This document shows, in pieces, positions 1 through 8,840 of a stretch of 64,000 nucleotides of DNA. The notes below the pieces were generated by a model that did not search any database, was not told where the DNA came from, and worked only from the letters and a program-made list of their open reading frames with translations. The stretch comes from Pseudomonas sp. (GTDB lineage: Bacteria > Pseudomonadota > Gammaproteobacteria > Pseudomonadales > Pseudomonadaceae). Every line of letters starts with the position of its first letter. Position 1 is the stretch's first letter. A program made the translations under genes and the position numbers. The stretch covers positions 1-64,000 of the forward strand of contig JAUYKV010000066.1 in assembly GCA_030699825.1 (NCBI GenBank). The letters run 5' to 3'.

Positions 1-56
1 TGCATCGCCGATGGTAGTGTGGGGTTTCCCCATGTGAGAGTAGGTCATCGTCAAGC
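1..56 (+). rRNA. rrf: 5S ribosomal RNA, 3' end (partial)
   Basis: The first 56 bases match the 3' half of pseudomonad 5S rRNA as I know it, including the GATGGTAGTGTGGGGTTTCC helix region and the closing GTAGGTCATCGTCAAGC strand. The 5' part, and presumably the 16S and 23S genes of the rRNA operon, lie upstream of the window. A strong terminator follows directly. Confidence 0.93.
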
Positions 57-65
57 TTATATTCC

Positions 66-105
66 AAACCCCCCATCTGCGTAAGCAGGTGGGGGGTTTG
101 TCTTT
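66..105 (+). terminator. rRNA operon terminator
   Basis: A GC-rich hairpin (AAACCCCCC..CTGC, loop GTAA, GCAG..GGGGGGTTT) followed by GTCTTT, ten bases after the 5S end. It is a Rho-independent terminator that closes the rRNA operon. Confidence 0.9.
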
Positions 106-211
106 GCGCGTCGAAAAGACCAGGCGCAGGCGCCCTCTGGCGATGTCAGAAGGCACGGTTCTGTGCTCTGCTCGTCTAGAATAGTCATTCACTTCGCTTG
201 AGCCTTTGCAT

Positions 212-871
212 ATGGCCGATTCGGCTGACCCTCATGACTTGTCGGCGCTGTCACTGGATGAGTTGGTTGCGTGCCATGAGTGCGATCTATTGATGCGTCG
301 GCCGCAGTTGGCGGATGGCGAGCGGGCCGAGTGCCCGCGCTGTGGTTATGAGCTTTACTCCCTGCGCCATCAGGTTGTAAGGCGTAGCCTGGCTCTGGTG
401 CTTGCCGCCTTGCTGCTTTACGTCCCCGCTAATTTTCTGCCAATCATGCAGCTTAACTTGCTCAGCCAGACGACCGAGGACACGGTGTGGAGTGGTGTGG
501 TCGGGCTATATGAAAGCGATATGCAGGGCGTGGCCGTGGTGGTTTTTCTCTGCAGCATGGCAGTGCCCTTGCTCAAGCTGCTTTGCCAGTTGCTGGTGTT
601 GCTGAGTATTGCCTGGAACATTGGCCGCGGCTATGGCTTGCTGTTCTACCGGATTTATCACCACCTGCGTGATTGGGGCATGCTCGAGGTGTATTTGATG
701 GGCATCCTGGTGGCAATCGTCAAGCTGGCCGATATCGCTGACTTGAGCCTGGGGATTGGCTTGCTGTGTTTCGTGGGCTTGCTATTGGTTCAGGTGTGGC
801 TGGAGGTGACGATGTCCCCGCATCAGATTTGGCGGGCGTTATCCGGGGAGGATGCATATGCGCGCGATTGA
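212..871 (+). CDS. PqiA-family integral membrane protein, first half
   Basis: A 219-residue protein of the paraquat-inducible protein A family. An N-terminal zinc-ribbon-like segment with two CxxC pairs (ACHECD and CPRCGY) is followed by four hydrophobic segments, including a LLLYVPANFLPIM stretch typical of the family. In E. coli, PqiA and YebS (LetA) carry two such modules in one chain of about 420 residues; here each module is its own gene. An in-frame TTG lies two codons upstream, but the ATG at 212 is the better start. The 3' end overlaps the next gene by 20 bases, so translation is probably coupled. The family works with MCE proteins in lipid transport between the inner and outer membranes, which fits the MCE gene downstream. 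Confidence 0.88.
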   Translation: MADSADPHDLSALSLDELVACHECDLLMRRPQLADGERAECPRCGYELYSLRHQVVRRSLALVLAALLLYVPANFLPIMQLNLLSQTTEDTVWSGVVGLYESDMQGVAVVVFLCSMAVPLLKLLCQLLVLLSIAWNIGRGYGLLFYRIYHHLRDWGMLEVYLMGILVAIVKLADIADLSLGIGLLCFVGLLLVQVWLEVTMSPHQIWRALSGEDAYARD

Positions 872-1481
872 TGCGGGTTTGTTGGTGTGCCATGAGTGCC
901 ATAAGCTGAACAAGCTGGAGCCCGACAGTCCCAGGCAATTCTGTTCGCGTTGCGGGGGCGTTATTCATGCCCGTCGGCCGAACAGCCTGATTCGTACCTG
1001 GGCATTGCTGCTGACGGCCGCGCTGCTGTACATCCCCGCCAATCTGTTGCCGATCATGACTGTCAACTCGCTGGGCAAGGGACAGTCCGACACCATCATG
1101 TCGGGCATCATCGAGCTGGTGCATCTCGGTATGCTGCCGATTGCCGCGGTGGTGTTCATCGCCAGTATTCTGGTGCCGACGTTCAAGTTGTTTGGCATTG
1201 CCTTGCTGCTGTATTCGGTGCAGCGCCATCAGCCGATCTCGGTGCGTCAGCGGATAGTCATGTACCGCTTTATCGAGTGGATTGGGCGCTGGTCGATGTT
1301 GGACATTTTCGTGATTGCGATTCTGGTCGCGGTGGTCAAGTTCGGCAGCCTGGCGAGTATCGAGCCTGGTTTCGGTTCGATTGCCTTCGCCAGCGTGGTG
1401 ATTTTGACGATGCTTGCGGCTTTAACTTTCGATCCCCGCTTGATCTGGGATAACACGGAGTCGGATGCCGACCATGACTGA
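852..1481 (+). CDS. PqiA-family integral membrane protein, second half
   Basis: A 209-residue second PqiA module. It has the same plan as its upstream neighbour: paired CxxC motifs (VCHECH and CSRCGG), then four membrane segments with LLYIPANLLPIM. The ATG at 852 and another at 858 are both possible starts. It overlaps the upstream gene and the downstream MCE gene, so the three form one translationally coupled operon. Together the two halves should equal one E. coli PqiA/LetA subunit, the inner-membrane partner of the MCE tunnel. Separate half-genes imply that they heterodimerise, which is inference. Confidence 0.88.
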   Translation: MHMRAIDAGLLVCHECHKLNKLEPDSPRQFCSRCGGVIHARRPNSLIRTWALLLTAALLYIPANLLPIMTVNSLGKGQSDTIMSGIIELVHLGMLPIAAVVFIASILVPTFKLFGIALLLYSVQRHQPISVRQRIVMYRFIEWIGRWSMLDIFVIAILVAVVKFGSLASIEPGFGSIAFASVVILTMLAALTFDPRLIWDNTESDADHD

Positions 1482-3774
1482 TTTGCCCACGGCGAGAACG
1501 CGCCCTGCTTCCAACTGGTCGGCCATCTGGGTATTGCCGCTGATTGCCTTGCTGATTGGTGCCTGGTTGGGTTGGCGCGCCTATAGCGAGGCGGGGATCG
1601 AAATTCAGGTAATTTTCCCCAGTGGTGAAGGCATTCAGGCCAGCAAGACTGAGGTCATTTACAAGGGCATGGCGATCGGCAAGGTCAAGGCTATGGTTTT
1701 GGACGACAGTGGCGAGAACCTCGGGGTTGTCGCTACTGTGGAAATGCACAAAAAGGTTGAACCGCATCTGCGCAGCAATACACGCTTCTGGCTGGTCAAA
1801 CCAAGCGTGAGCCTGGCGGGCATCACCGGGTTGGAAACCCTGGTGTCGGGTAACTACATTGCGGTCAGTCCAGGTGACGGTGAGCCGGCTCTGGAGTTTG
1901 CGGCGCTGCCCGCGCCGCCCCCTTTGCCGGATGATCGGCCCGGGTTGCACCTGACCCTGAAGGCCGAACGCCTCGGTTCACTGAACCGTGACAGCCCGGT
2001 GTTCTACAAGCAGATTCAGGTCGGCCGGGTGAAAAGCTATGCCCTTGCCGACGATCAGAGCACGGTCGAGGTGAAGCTCTATATCGAGCCGACCTATGCC
2101 GCTCTGGTGCGCAAACATACGCGGTTCTGGAATGCCAGCGGCATCAGCATCGACGCCGGATTGTCGGGCTTCAAGCTGCGCAGTGAGTCGTTGGCCAGCA
2201 TAGTGGCGGGCGGGATCGCCTTCGCCACGCCGGAGCATCGCAAAGAGAGTCCGGCGACCGACCCGAACATTCCATTTCGCCTGTATGAAGATTTTGAAGC
2301 AGCTCAGGCCGGCATCAGGGTGCTGGTCAAGATGACCGATTTCGAAGGCTTGCAGGCCGGACGCACGCCGGTGTTGTACAACGGCGTACAGGCCGGCACC
2401 TTGAAGGCGCTCAAGATCAATGATGACCTGACCGGCGCCTTGGCCGAATTGAGCCTCGATCCGCGCACTGAAGACTACCTGGTCGAAGGCACCGAGTTCT
2501 GGGTGGTCAAACCGTCGATTTCCCTGGCCGGTATTACCGGTCTGGAGGCGCTGGTCAAGGGCAATTACATTGCCGTGCGGCCAGGCGAGAAGGGCGCGGC
2601 AACCAAGCGCGATTTTGTGGCGCGGCCCAAGGCCCCACCACTCAATCTGGATGCGCCCGGCCTGCATCTGGTGCTGTTCAGCGAAAGCCGAGGTTCACTT
2701 GACGTCGGCAGTCCGATTCTCTATCGCCAGGTCGCTGTCGGCTCGGTGCAGAGCGTTCAGCTCGCGCGCAACAATCGGCGTGTAGTCTTTGGGCTGCACG
2801 TCGCGCCCGAGTATGCACATTTGGTGAACAGCTCAACGCGTTTCTGGAATGCCAGTGGGATTACCTTGAAAGGCGGTTTGTCCGGGGTCGAGGTCAAGAG
2901 TGAGTCGCTGCAGACCCTGTTGTCTGGCGGCATCGCGTTCGAAACCACGGATGCGCAGGCACCTGCACTGTCCAGACGAGTGCCGCGCTTCAACCTCCAC
3001 GAGAGTCGCGAAACGGCCATGCAGGATGGTACGGCAATCACCATCAGGGTGGAGCGCGGTGATGGCCTGAGTCCGGGCACCGCGATACGTTACAGAGGCC
3101 TGGATGTCGGCAAGGTCGACAGTATCGAACTCAGTGATGACCTGCAGGCTGTGGTTTTACGCGCTCGCGTGACCCTGGCAACTGAGCAGATCGCCCGGGT
3201 TGGTACGCAGTTCTGGGTGGTCAAGCCAGAGTTCAGCCTGACCCGCGTGACTAACCTGGATACCCTGGTCAGTGGCCAGTACCTGGAAGTGTTGCCGACG
3301 CACAAGGCAGCGGCCCGACAGACCGAATTCATCGCGCTGATCCGGCCGCCGAGCCAGGAGGTGGAGGAGCTCGGCCTGCATTTGGTGCTCAGCACCACGC
3401 GGCGCAGCTCGCTGAAAGCCGGGGTGCCGGTGAGTTATCGGGAAGTGCCGGTGGGCAAGGTGACTGGCTATGAACTCGGACCGACCGCGGACCGGGTGCT
3501 GATCCATATCCTCATTGAGCCGCGCTATGTCGGCCTGGTGCGTACCGGCAGCCGTTTCTGGAATACCTCGGGCGTTGGCTTCGAGGCGGGACTGTTCAAG
3601 GGCGTGAAGGTGCGTAGTGAATCCCTGGAGACCCTGATAGAGGGCGGCGTGGCGTTCGCCACGCCGGAGGAGCCCACGAGCAACCAGGCCAGGGCGGGGC
3701 AGACCTTTGCCCTGTTCGACGAGCCACAGGACGAATGGTTGGGTTGGGCGCCGAAGATCGCCTTGCCGAAATAG
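1465..3774 (+). CDS. PqiB/LetB-like protein with six MCE domains
   Basis: A 769-residue protein with one N-terminal transmembrane anchor (about residues 19-38) and a large periplasmic part. I count six MCE/MlaD repeats, starting near residues 46, 158, 283, 398, 525 and 635; each has a recognisable Y-(K/R)-x(3)-VG-(K/R)-V core such as VIYKGMAIGKV. E. coli PqiB has three MCE domains and LetB (YebT) seven, so this one is intermediate and nearer to LetB. Such proteins stack MCE rings into a tunnel across the periplasm for lipid movement. No pqiC lipoprotein gene follows, because the operon ends at a convergent terminator. The start overlaps the upstream stop; ATG 1474 is an alternative. Confidence 0.9.
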   Translation: MPTMTDLPTARTRPASNWSAIWVLPLIALLIGAWLGWRAYSEAGIEIQVIFPSGEGIQASKTEVIYKGMAIGKVKAMVLDDSGENLGVVATVEMHKKVEPHLRSNTRFWLVKPSVSLAGITGLETLVSGNYIAVSPGDGEPALEFAALPAPPPLPDDRPGLHLTLKAERLGSLNRDSPVFYKQIQVGRVKSYALADDQSTVEVKLYIEPTYAALVRKHTRFWNASGISIDAGLSGFKLRSESLASIVAGGIAFATPEHRKESPATDPNIPFRLYEDFEAAQAGIRVLVKMTDFEGLQAGRTPVLYNGVQAGTLKALKINDDLTGALAELSLDPRTEDYLVEGTEFWVVKPSISLAGITGLEALVKGNYIAVRPGEKGAATKRDFVARPKAPPLNLDAPGLHLVLFSESRGSLDVGSPILYRQVAVGSVQSVQLARNNRRVVFGLHVAPEYAHLVNSSTRFWNASGITLKGGLSGVEVKSESLQTLLSGGIAFETTDAQAPALSRRVPRFNLHESRETAMQDGTAITIRVERGDGLSPGTAIRYRGLDVGKVDSIELSDDLQAVVLRARVTLATEQIARVGTQFWVVKPEFSLTRVTNLDTLVSGQYLEVLPTHKAAARQTEFIALIRPPSQEVEELGLHLVLSTTRRSSLKAGVPVSYREVPVGKVTGYELGPTADRVLIHILIEPRYVGLVRTGSRFWNTSGVGFEAGLFKGVKVRSESLETLIEGGVAFATPEEPTSNQARAGQTFALFDEPQDEWLGWAPKIALPK

Positions 3775-3780
3775 GCCCGT

Positions 3781-3822
3781 CACAACTAATCAGGGCTGCA
3801 TAGACGGCCCTGATTAGTTGTG
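3781..3822. terminator. Bidirectional terminator between the MCE gene and mksB
   Basis: A perfect 16-bp inverted repeat (CACAACTAATCAGGGC / GCCCTGATTAGTTGTG) with a 10-base loop lies between two convergent genes. It can end transcription on both strands, although neither side has a long T tract. Confidence 0.75.
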
Positions 3823-3831
3823 ACGTATGTT

Positions 3832-6675
3832 TCAGGCCGGTTCGACAGCTTCGACAGGCAGGGCCTGCGTTTTGCTGGTCTCCCGGCGCTGGATGTATTT
3901 CCAATCCGCCTCGTCGATATAGATGCCGTTCGGCCCGCTGCCGCCTTCCAGGTCGATGGCCACATGGGCCGAGACCTGCGGTTTGACCGAGGCGAGGATC
4001 GGCACGAAACCCAGCTGCAGGCTGGTTTCGATCAGCGCCTGCTGGTTTTTCTCGTCGATATCCGCCGCCTCGTCGAGGTAGTAGGGCAGGCGGATGCGTC
4101 CGGCCTGATCGCGATCCATCAGGTGCAGCAACAGGTACATATTGGTCAGCGCCTTGATGGTCATGGTGGTGCCGTTGCTTGCTGCGCCATCGATGTCGGT
4201 GTGGATCACCGGCTGGCCATGCACCTTGGTGATCTCGAAGGCCAGTTCGAACAGATCCTTCAGACCCAGCTGGTTATGGTTGGCGGCAACCAGGCGCGCC
4301 AGGTATTCCTTGGCCGCCTCGTTCTTGCTGTCCTGATCGCTGCTCTGCTGCAGGTCGAATACCGACAGGGTTTCGCCTTGCTCGTATTGGCCGGCACTGT
4401 GGATGATCTGGTCGATATGCTTGAGCGCATCCTTGTTCGGCGCCAGCACGATGCGGAAGCTTTCCAGGTTGGAAACCTGACGCTTGTTGATCTCGCGATT
4501 GAACAGCGCCAACTGGTGTTCCAGGTTGTCGTAGTCGCTGCGGATATTGCGCAGGGTGCGGGCGATATCGGTGACCGCGGCGCGGCGCGCCTTGACCAGG
4601 GTCAGGGCTTCGTCCTGGCGGTGCGCATAGGCGTTGACCAGCAGGTGCAGGCGGCGCTCGACGTCGTCCTCGCTGTCGAACTTGGCCACACCTTTCAGGC
4701 GTACCTGGGCGTAGAGCGCCTCGATCTGTCCATCGACCCGCTGCAAACCTTGCCAGGCATCTTGATAGTCGTTGAGCAGCGGCAGCAGGTTGTCCAGGGA
4801 ATCGTCCACCGGATCGGTGAAGGGCGTGCCGAACGGCAGATTGGCCGGCAGCAACTGGCGTCGGCGCAGGGCGTCTTCCAGGGTGCGTTGCTTGGCCTCC
4901 AGGTCAGCGAGCTGACGGCCGACCAGTTGCAGCTTGGCGGACAGCTGCTGCACGCGCTCGGTAAAGGCATCCGAGGCGCGCTTGAGTTCGTCCTGGGCGG
5001 CCTCCAACTGCGCAAGCTGTTCCAGCTTGCTGTTTTCTTCCACCGCCAGGGTCTGGCTGCGGCGGAAGTCCTCCAGGGCTTTCTGTGCGTCCAGCACAGT
5101 CTGGTACAGCTGTTCGGCCTGGGCCTTGCTCGCCGCGCGGTCGACGGCCACTGCTTGCTGGGTTTTCAGCTGTTTGTATTCGCGCTCGAGACGGTCTTTC
5201 TGGTCGCGCAGCGCGGCGCGGTCGGCCAGGGCCTGAAGTGCCGGCGGCTCGATGTGGGAGAGGTCGATGGACAGGCCGGGCACTTCGAAGTGCTCGCCCT
5301 TGAAGCCGTCGAGAATCGCTTCCAGGGATTTCACCCAGGCGTCGCCGTCGGCGATATGAATGCCTTTTTCGCAGCTCTTGTCGACTAGGGGCAGGCTGAA
5401 CAGCTGGCCGTTGAACAGGCGCATCAAGCGGTCGACATCGGCCTGGCTGAACTCTTCGCGCAGGCGCGAGTAGCTGTTGTTGTCGGCGTGCGCGAGCTGC
5501 TGCTTGACCGATTTCAGGCGTTTGTCCAGGTCGCGCAGGCGTTCGTCGAGGTCGGCGCTGGAGAACTGCCGCGACTGCGCCAGGGCGCCGGCCAGTTCGT
5601 CGTGGGCATCCTTGGCGGCGAGTAGCTGGGCCTCCAGCACCTGCACGTCGCTGACCAGGGCGAAGCGGTTTTTCAGCACCGACAGCTCGCCGAGCCAGCG
5701 CTGGATTTCGCTGATCTCGCGCTCCATGCGCATCAGCTCGGCGGTGCCGCCACGTTGTTCCTGTTGCAAGCCGTCCTGCTCGCCTTGGTAATGTTCGGCC
5801 TGGATCACCAGCTCTTCGCGGCGGGCGCCGGCATAGTCCTGCCAGGTGCCGAGCAGGGAGTCGAGTAGTGGCGAGAGACGATGCAACTTGCCGCGCAATT
5901 GCTCGCGCTGGGCCACGCCGGCGGCCAGCGCCTCGATCAGCGGGCCAGCGGTGACCAGTGCCTGGTAGTCGCTTTCCATCCGCCTTACATCGCGGAATGC
6001 CTCTTCGGTGGCGGCGATGTAGTCGACGCTGCCCGAACGCAGGCTGTGCTCGAAGGCATCGAGGAACAGCTGCTTAAGCTTGGCCGCGGTGATTTCGCGC
6101 ATATGCAGCAGGTTGATAAAGAGTGCGCGGAAGGTCTTCAGGCTCTGCTCGCTGGTGGAGCGCAGCGGGATCAGGGTCAGGTCCAACGGAATCGAGGTAT
6201 GCCCGCCGACCAGCAGGCGGCGCAGCTCTTCCGGCTTCAGTTCATAGGCCTTGATGCAGTCGCGCTCCAGGGCGTTGAACAACTCGCGCTGACGCAGGCA
6301 GGTGCCGTTTTTCTGGTAGTGGGCCAGGTCCAGCTCGCCCTGGTAGGCGAAGAACTGGTGACCGAAGCCGCCGCCCGGACCGCGCCCGGCCACACCGATT
6401 ACGTGGGGGCCGTGGGGCAGGGCGACTTCGACGAGGATGTAGCTGGTGTCGGTGGCGAAGTAGAACTTGCGCGACTGCTCCAGGCTGTACTTGCCGAAGC
6501 TCATGTCCGACATGCGCGCCAGAATCGGGAATTGCAGGGCGTTGATCGAGGCAGATTTGCCCAGGTTGTTCGCGCCATACACCGACAGCGGGTTTTCCAG
6601 GGGAAACAGACCGAGGCTGTAACCAGCGGTGTTCAGCAGGGCGAAGCGGCGGATGCCGTAGCGTTCCTGGCTCAT
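3832..6675 (-). CDS. mksB: MksB, SMC-like ATPase of the MksBEF condensin
   Basis: A 947-residue SMC-type protein. A Walker A motif (GANNLGKS, residues 34-41) lies in the N-terminal head. It is followed by long charged coiled-coil stretches and a C-terminal head segment whose YYLDEAADIDEKNQQ is a Walker-B-like site. The length suits MksB, which is shorter than E. coli MukB (about 1480 residues). MksB with MksE and MksF forms a MukBEF-related condensin that organises and helps segregate the chromosome. The start overlaps the mksE stop (ATGA). The downstream neighbour is convergent, so there is no mksG/jetD nuclease gene after it; this argues for the housekeeping MksBEF type rather than the anti-plasmid MksBEFG/Wadjet type. 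Confidence 0.9.
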   Translation of the reverse strand: MSQERYGIRRFALLNTAGYSLGLFPLENPLSVYGANNLGKSASINALQFPILARMSDMSFGKYSLEQSRKFYFATDTSYILVEVALPHGPHVIGVAGRGPGGGFGHQFFAYQGELDLAHYQKNGTCLRQRELFNALERDCIKAYELKPEELRRLLVGGHTSIPLDLTLIPLRSTSEQSLKTFRALFINLLHMREITAAKLKQLFLDAFEHSLRSGSVDYIAATEEAFRDVRRMESDYQALVTAGPLIEALAAGVAQREQLRGKLHRLSPLLDSLLGTWQDYAGARREELVIQAEHYQGEQDGLQQEQRGGTAELMRMEREISEIQRWLGELSVLKNRFALVSDVQVLEAQLLAAKDAHDELAGALAQSRQFSSADLDERLRDLDKRLKSVKQQLAHADNNSYSRLREEFSQADVDRLMRLFNGQLFSLPLVDKSCEKGIHIADGDAWVKSLEAILDGFKGEHFEVPGLSIDLSHIEPPALQALADRAALRDQKDRLEREYKQLKTQQAVAVDRAASKAQAEQLYQTVLDAQKALEDFRRSQTLAVEENSKLEQLAQLEAAQDELKRASDAFTERVQQLSAKLQLVGRQLADLEAKQRTLEDALRRRQLLPANLPFGTPFTDPVDDSLDNLLPLLNDYQDAWQGLQRVDGQIEALYAQVRLKGVAKFDSEDDVERRLHLLVNAYAHRQDEALTLVKARRAAVTDIARTLRNIRSDYDNLEHQLALFNREINKRQVSNLESFRIVLAPNKDALKHIDQIIHSAGQYEQGETLSVFDLQQSSDQDSKNEAAKEYLARLVAANHNQLGLKDLFELAFEITKVHGQPVIHTDIDGAASNGTTMTIKALTNMYLLLHLMDRDQAGRIRLPYYLDEAADIDEKNQQALIETSLQLGFVPILASVKPQVSAHVAIDLEGGSGPNGIYIDEADWKYIQRRETSKTQALPVEAVEPA

Positions 6676-7358
6676 GCGTCTATCTCCTGTACGGCGCGTT
6701 CGTCGGCCATGGCACGGGCCAGGGCATCCTCTTCAGGCTCGTCCTCGGCGAGGCTGATGATGTCGTCCTCAGGCTCATCGTCGAGCAGCACCGGCGACGG
6801 CAATGGCAGAGCGCTGTGCAGGGTGGCGGCCAGGTCGCGGTCCTGCTGCACGCTCAGGCAAACATCGAGAAAGCGGTGCATGGGCGCTAGGAAGCGGTAG
6901 ATGCCGTTTTCCTCGCTGGCGAAGCCGAGCTGGGTCAGGCGGCGCATGACCTTTTCTTCCAGCTCCTCAATGGTGGTGACTTCGGCCTGGAGGAACAGGT
7001 CGCGGTACTTGTCGAGTAAGGCCGGCAACTCGTCGCGGCCGAGGCTGCCACCGTCGAGCACGGCCAGTGGGTCGCGGCCCTGATCGGCGAGGTGTTCGAC
7101 CAGGATAAAGGTGAACAGCGCCAGGCGCTGGGCGGTCTTGTTGACCTGGGCGCCCATCTGCTCGGGGACGAAATAGTAGAAGCCGCGGCTGTCGCAGATC
7201 AGCTCGTAACCCAAGGCCTTGAACAGGGCGCGGTACTGATCCTGCAGGTTGGACAACTGAGCATACAGTTCCGGATCGCGGCGGCTGACATGGTAGCCCT
7301 TGAACAGCTCGCGGAAGATCGGCGCCAGTTGGGTAAGTTCTTTCAGGTCGATATTCAT
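6672..7358 (-). CDS. mksE: MksE, condensin accessory subunit
   Basis: A 228-residue acidic protein encoded between the kleisin and ATPase genes, in the same order as mukF-mukE-mukB. It starts MNIDLKELTQLAPIF. A longer reading frame exists upstream, but the ATG at 7358 overlaps the mksF stop as ATGA, the typical coupling in this operon, so I chose it. The C-terminus is very acidic (DDEPEDDIISLAEDEPEED). The MksE family has two winged-helix domains that bind the kleisin MksF. The subunit assignment rests on position, size and the identity of its neighbours. Confidence 0.88.
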   Translation of the reverse strand: MNIDLKELTQLAPIFRELFKGYHVSRRDPELYAQLSNLQDQYRALFKALGYELICDSRGFYYFVPEQMGAQVNKTAQRLALFTFILVEHLADQGRDPLAVLDGGSLGRDELPALLDKYRDLFLQAEVTTIEELEEKVMRRLTQLGFASEENGIYRFLAPMHRFLDVCLSVQQDRDLAATLHSALPLPSPVLLDDEPEDDIISLAEDEPEEDALARAMADERAVQEIDA

Positions 7359-8605
7359 AGGGCGGTGATCCCTGCCGGCTTGATCAATGCAAAGGAGTTC
7401 AGGCTGACCTGATGCTCGGCGGTCAAATAGTCGCGGCGCTCCAGGCGCTCGCGCTGGAAGCGCGCGTCGCGGGACAGGCGCGAGAACCAATAGAGCAGTT
7501 CGTCGGTGGCGCCTTCTGGTTCCTGTTCCAGCAGCCAGATCATCAAGTCCGGCAGTGGCAGCGCCTGTTCGCAGCGTTCGAGCATCTCGCGCGCGGTGCG
7601 TGGCGCGCGCGGTGCTTCGCCTTTACGGGTGCTATGGGCCTTGGGGAACTGCGCCGGCTTCGGTTCGAAGCGGGCCAGGGCATAGACATAGGCCTCGACC
7701 TGCGACGCCGTACCGAGAAAGGTGCTCTGCGGGCGACTGAACAGCGGCAAGGATGCCTGCGGCACCGCGTCCAGACCTTTACGCCGGATCGCCGCCAGGG
7801 CCAGGGCCGCGCCACGGGTCACGGCGTTGTGCCGGCGTGCTTCTTCGCGCAGCGGCAGCAGCAGTTCGCGGGCCTTGCGCAGGGTCAGCTGGGCGGTGGT
7901 CTGCATCTCCAGGATGCGCGCGTGGGTGCGCAGCAGCAGGTCGTCGTCGACCAGTTGGCCGAGGCGCTGCTGCTCGCCGAGCAGGCGCAGCAGCACGTGT
8001 TCGACGCGGTAGACGCCCTGCTCGAAGGCGCCGTCGGCGGCGACCAGCTGGATCATCGGCTCGACGTACTCGTCCCAGGTCGCCAGCACTTCGGCGTAAC
8101 GCTGACGCAACGGAATCTGCCGATCCGAGGTCTTGGCCCGTTCGGCCACCGCGACCAGTGCCTGTTCATCATTAGCCAGCTTCTTCAGCACATCGCGCAC
8201 GCGCATATCGAGCAAACGCAGCTGGCGGGCCAGATCGGCGGCGTCGCGCACCTCGAAGGCGTCCTTGATATAGCCGGCCAGGCGTTCGAGGTGGCGCAGG
8301 TAAGCCTCGATCTCCAGGCACAGGCCCAGGCGGTGTTCGCGGCGCAGGTAGGCGAGAAAGTCGTGAATCTGCGCATTGAGCTCGAAGCGGTTGGGGCTCT
8401 TGGCCACCGGCACCAGGATATCCAGGCGGATCCACTGGTCGAGCAGGGCGGTAATGTCCACCGGGGTGCTGTCCGGCAACTGCACCGTCAGCTGTTTGCG
8501 CAGCTCGATCAGGCTCAGGGTGCCGGCGTCGAAGCGCTCGCAGAGCGGTTCGAGCAACGTCCAGTGTTCGGCGAGGGCGCGCAGTACGCGCTTGGGGTCG
8601 ATCAT
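7355..8605 (-). CDS. mksF: MksF, kleisin subunit of the MksBEF condensin
   Basis: A 416-residue protein beginning MIDPKRVLRALAEHW, the first gene of mksF-mksE-mksB. An N-terminal winged-helix-like part is followed by helical, charged regions (for example AYLRREHRLGLCLEIEAYL), as expected for a MukF/MksF kleisin bridging the MksB heads. An in-frame TTG at 8623 would add MSDRPS at the N-terminus; I cannot decide between the two because neither has a strong ribosome binding site. The ATGA overlap with mksE indicates coupled translation and fixed stoichiometry. Confidence 0.87.
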   Translation of the reverse strand: MIDPKRVLRALAEHWTLLEPLCERFDAGTLSLIELRKQLTVQLPDSTPVDITALLDQWIRLDILVPVAKSPNRFELNAQIHDFLAYLRREHRLGLCLEIEAYLRHLERLAGYIKDAFEVRDAADLARQLRLLDMRVRDVLKKLANDEQALVAVAERAKTSDRQIPLRQRYAEVLATWDEYVEPMIQLVAADGAFEQGVYRVEHVLLRLLGEQQRLGQLVDDDLLLRTHARILEMQTTAQLTLRKARELLLPLREEARRHNAVTRGAALALAAIRRKGLDAVPQASLPLFSRPQSTFLGTASQVEAYVYALARFEPKPAQFPKAHSTRKGEAPRAPRTAREMLERCEQALPLPDLMIWLLEQEPEGATDELLYWFSRLSRDARFQRERLERRDYLTAEHQVSLNSFALIKPAGITAL

Positions 8606-8790
8606 CGAAGGCCGGTCGCTCAATCTCAGAAAAGCGCCGATTGTACTGCATCGCCCGGCAATCGATTACGCCTGAACCGATCGGAGGCGCTTTGCGTGTC
8701 AGGTGACGCAATGTGGCAGTTTGCGCCCGCAGTAGTTGTGCCCAGATTATCTGAAAGCGCTGGGAGCCCCATTCAAGTGACTGAATTCGC

Positions 8791-8806
8791 TGGCATGTTT
8801 TCTGCT
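8791..8806 (+). promoter_or_regulatory. Candidate sigma-54 (RpoN) promoter
   Basis: TGGCATGTTTTCTGCT has the -24 GG and -12 GC elements separated by exactly ten bases and resembles the TGGCAY-N5-TTGCW consensus, with one weak position at -13. It ends 35 bases before the ATG of the orphan gene at 8841. The match is by eye; no activator site was identified. Confidence 0.4.
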
Positions 8807-8840
8807 TTAGCAGATCAAACCGCCTGCCGGGATCGCGCCT

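Noticed and set aside
3775..3831. Possible missing mksG/jetD nuclease gene after mksB
   Set aside because: The gap is 57 bases and filled by a bidirectional terminator; no coding sequence fits.
3820..5388. A 522-codon open frame antisense to mksB
   Set aside because: A shadow of coiled-coil codons; valine/glutamine-rich low-complexity product with no start signal.
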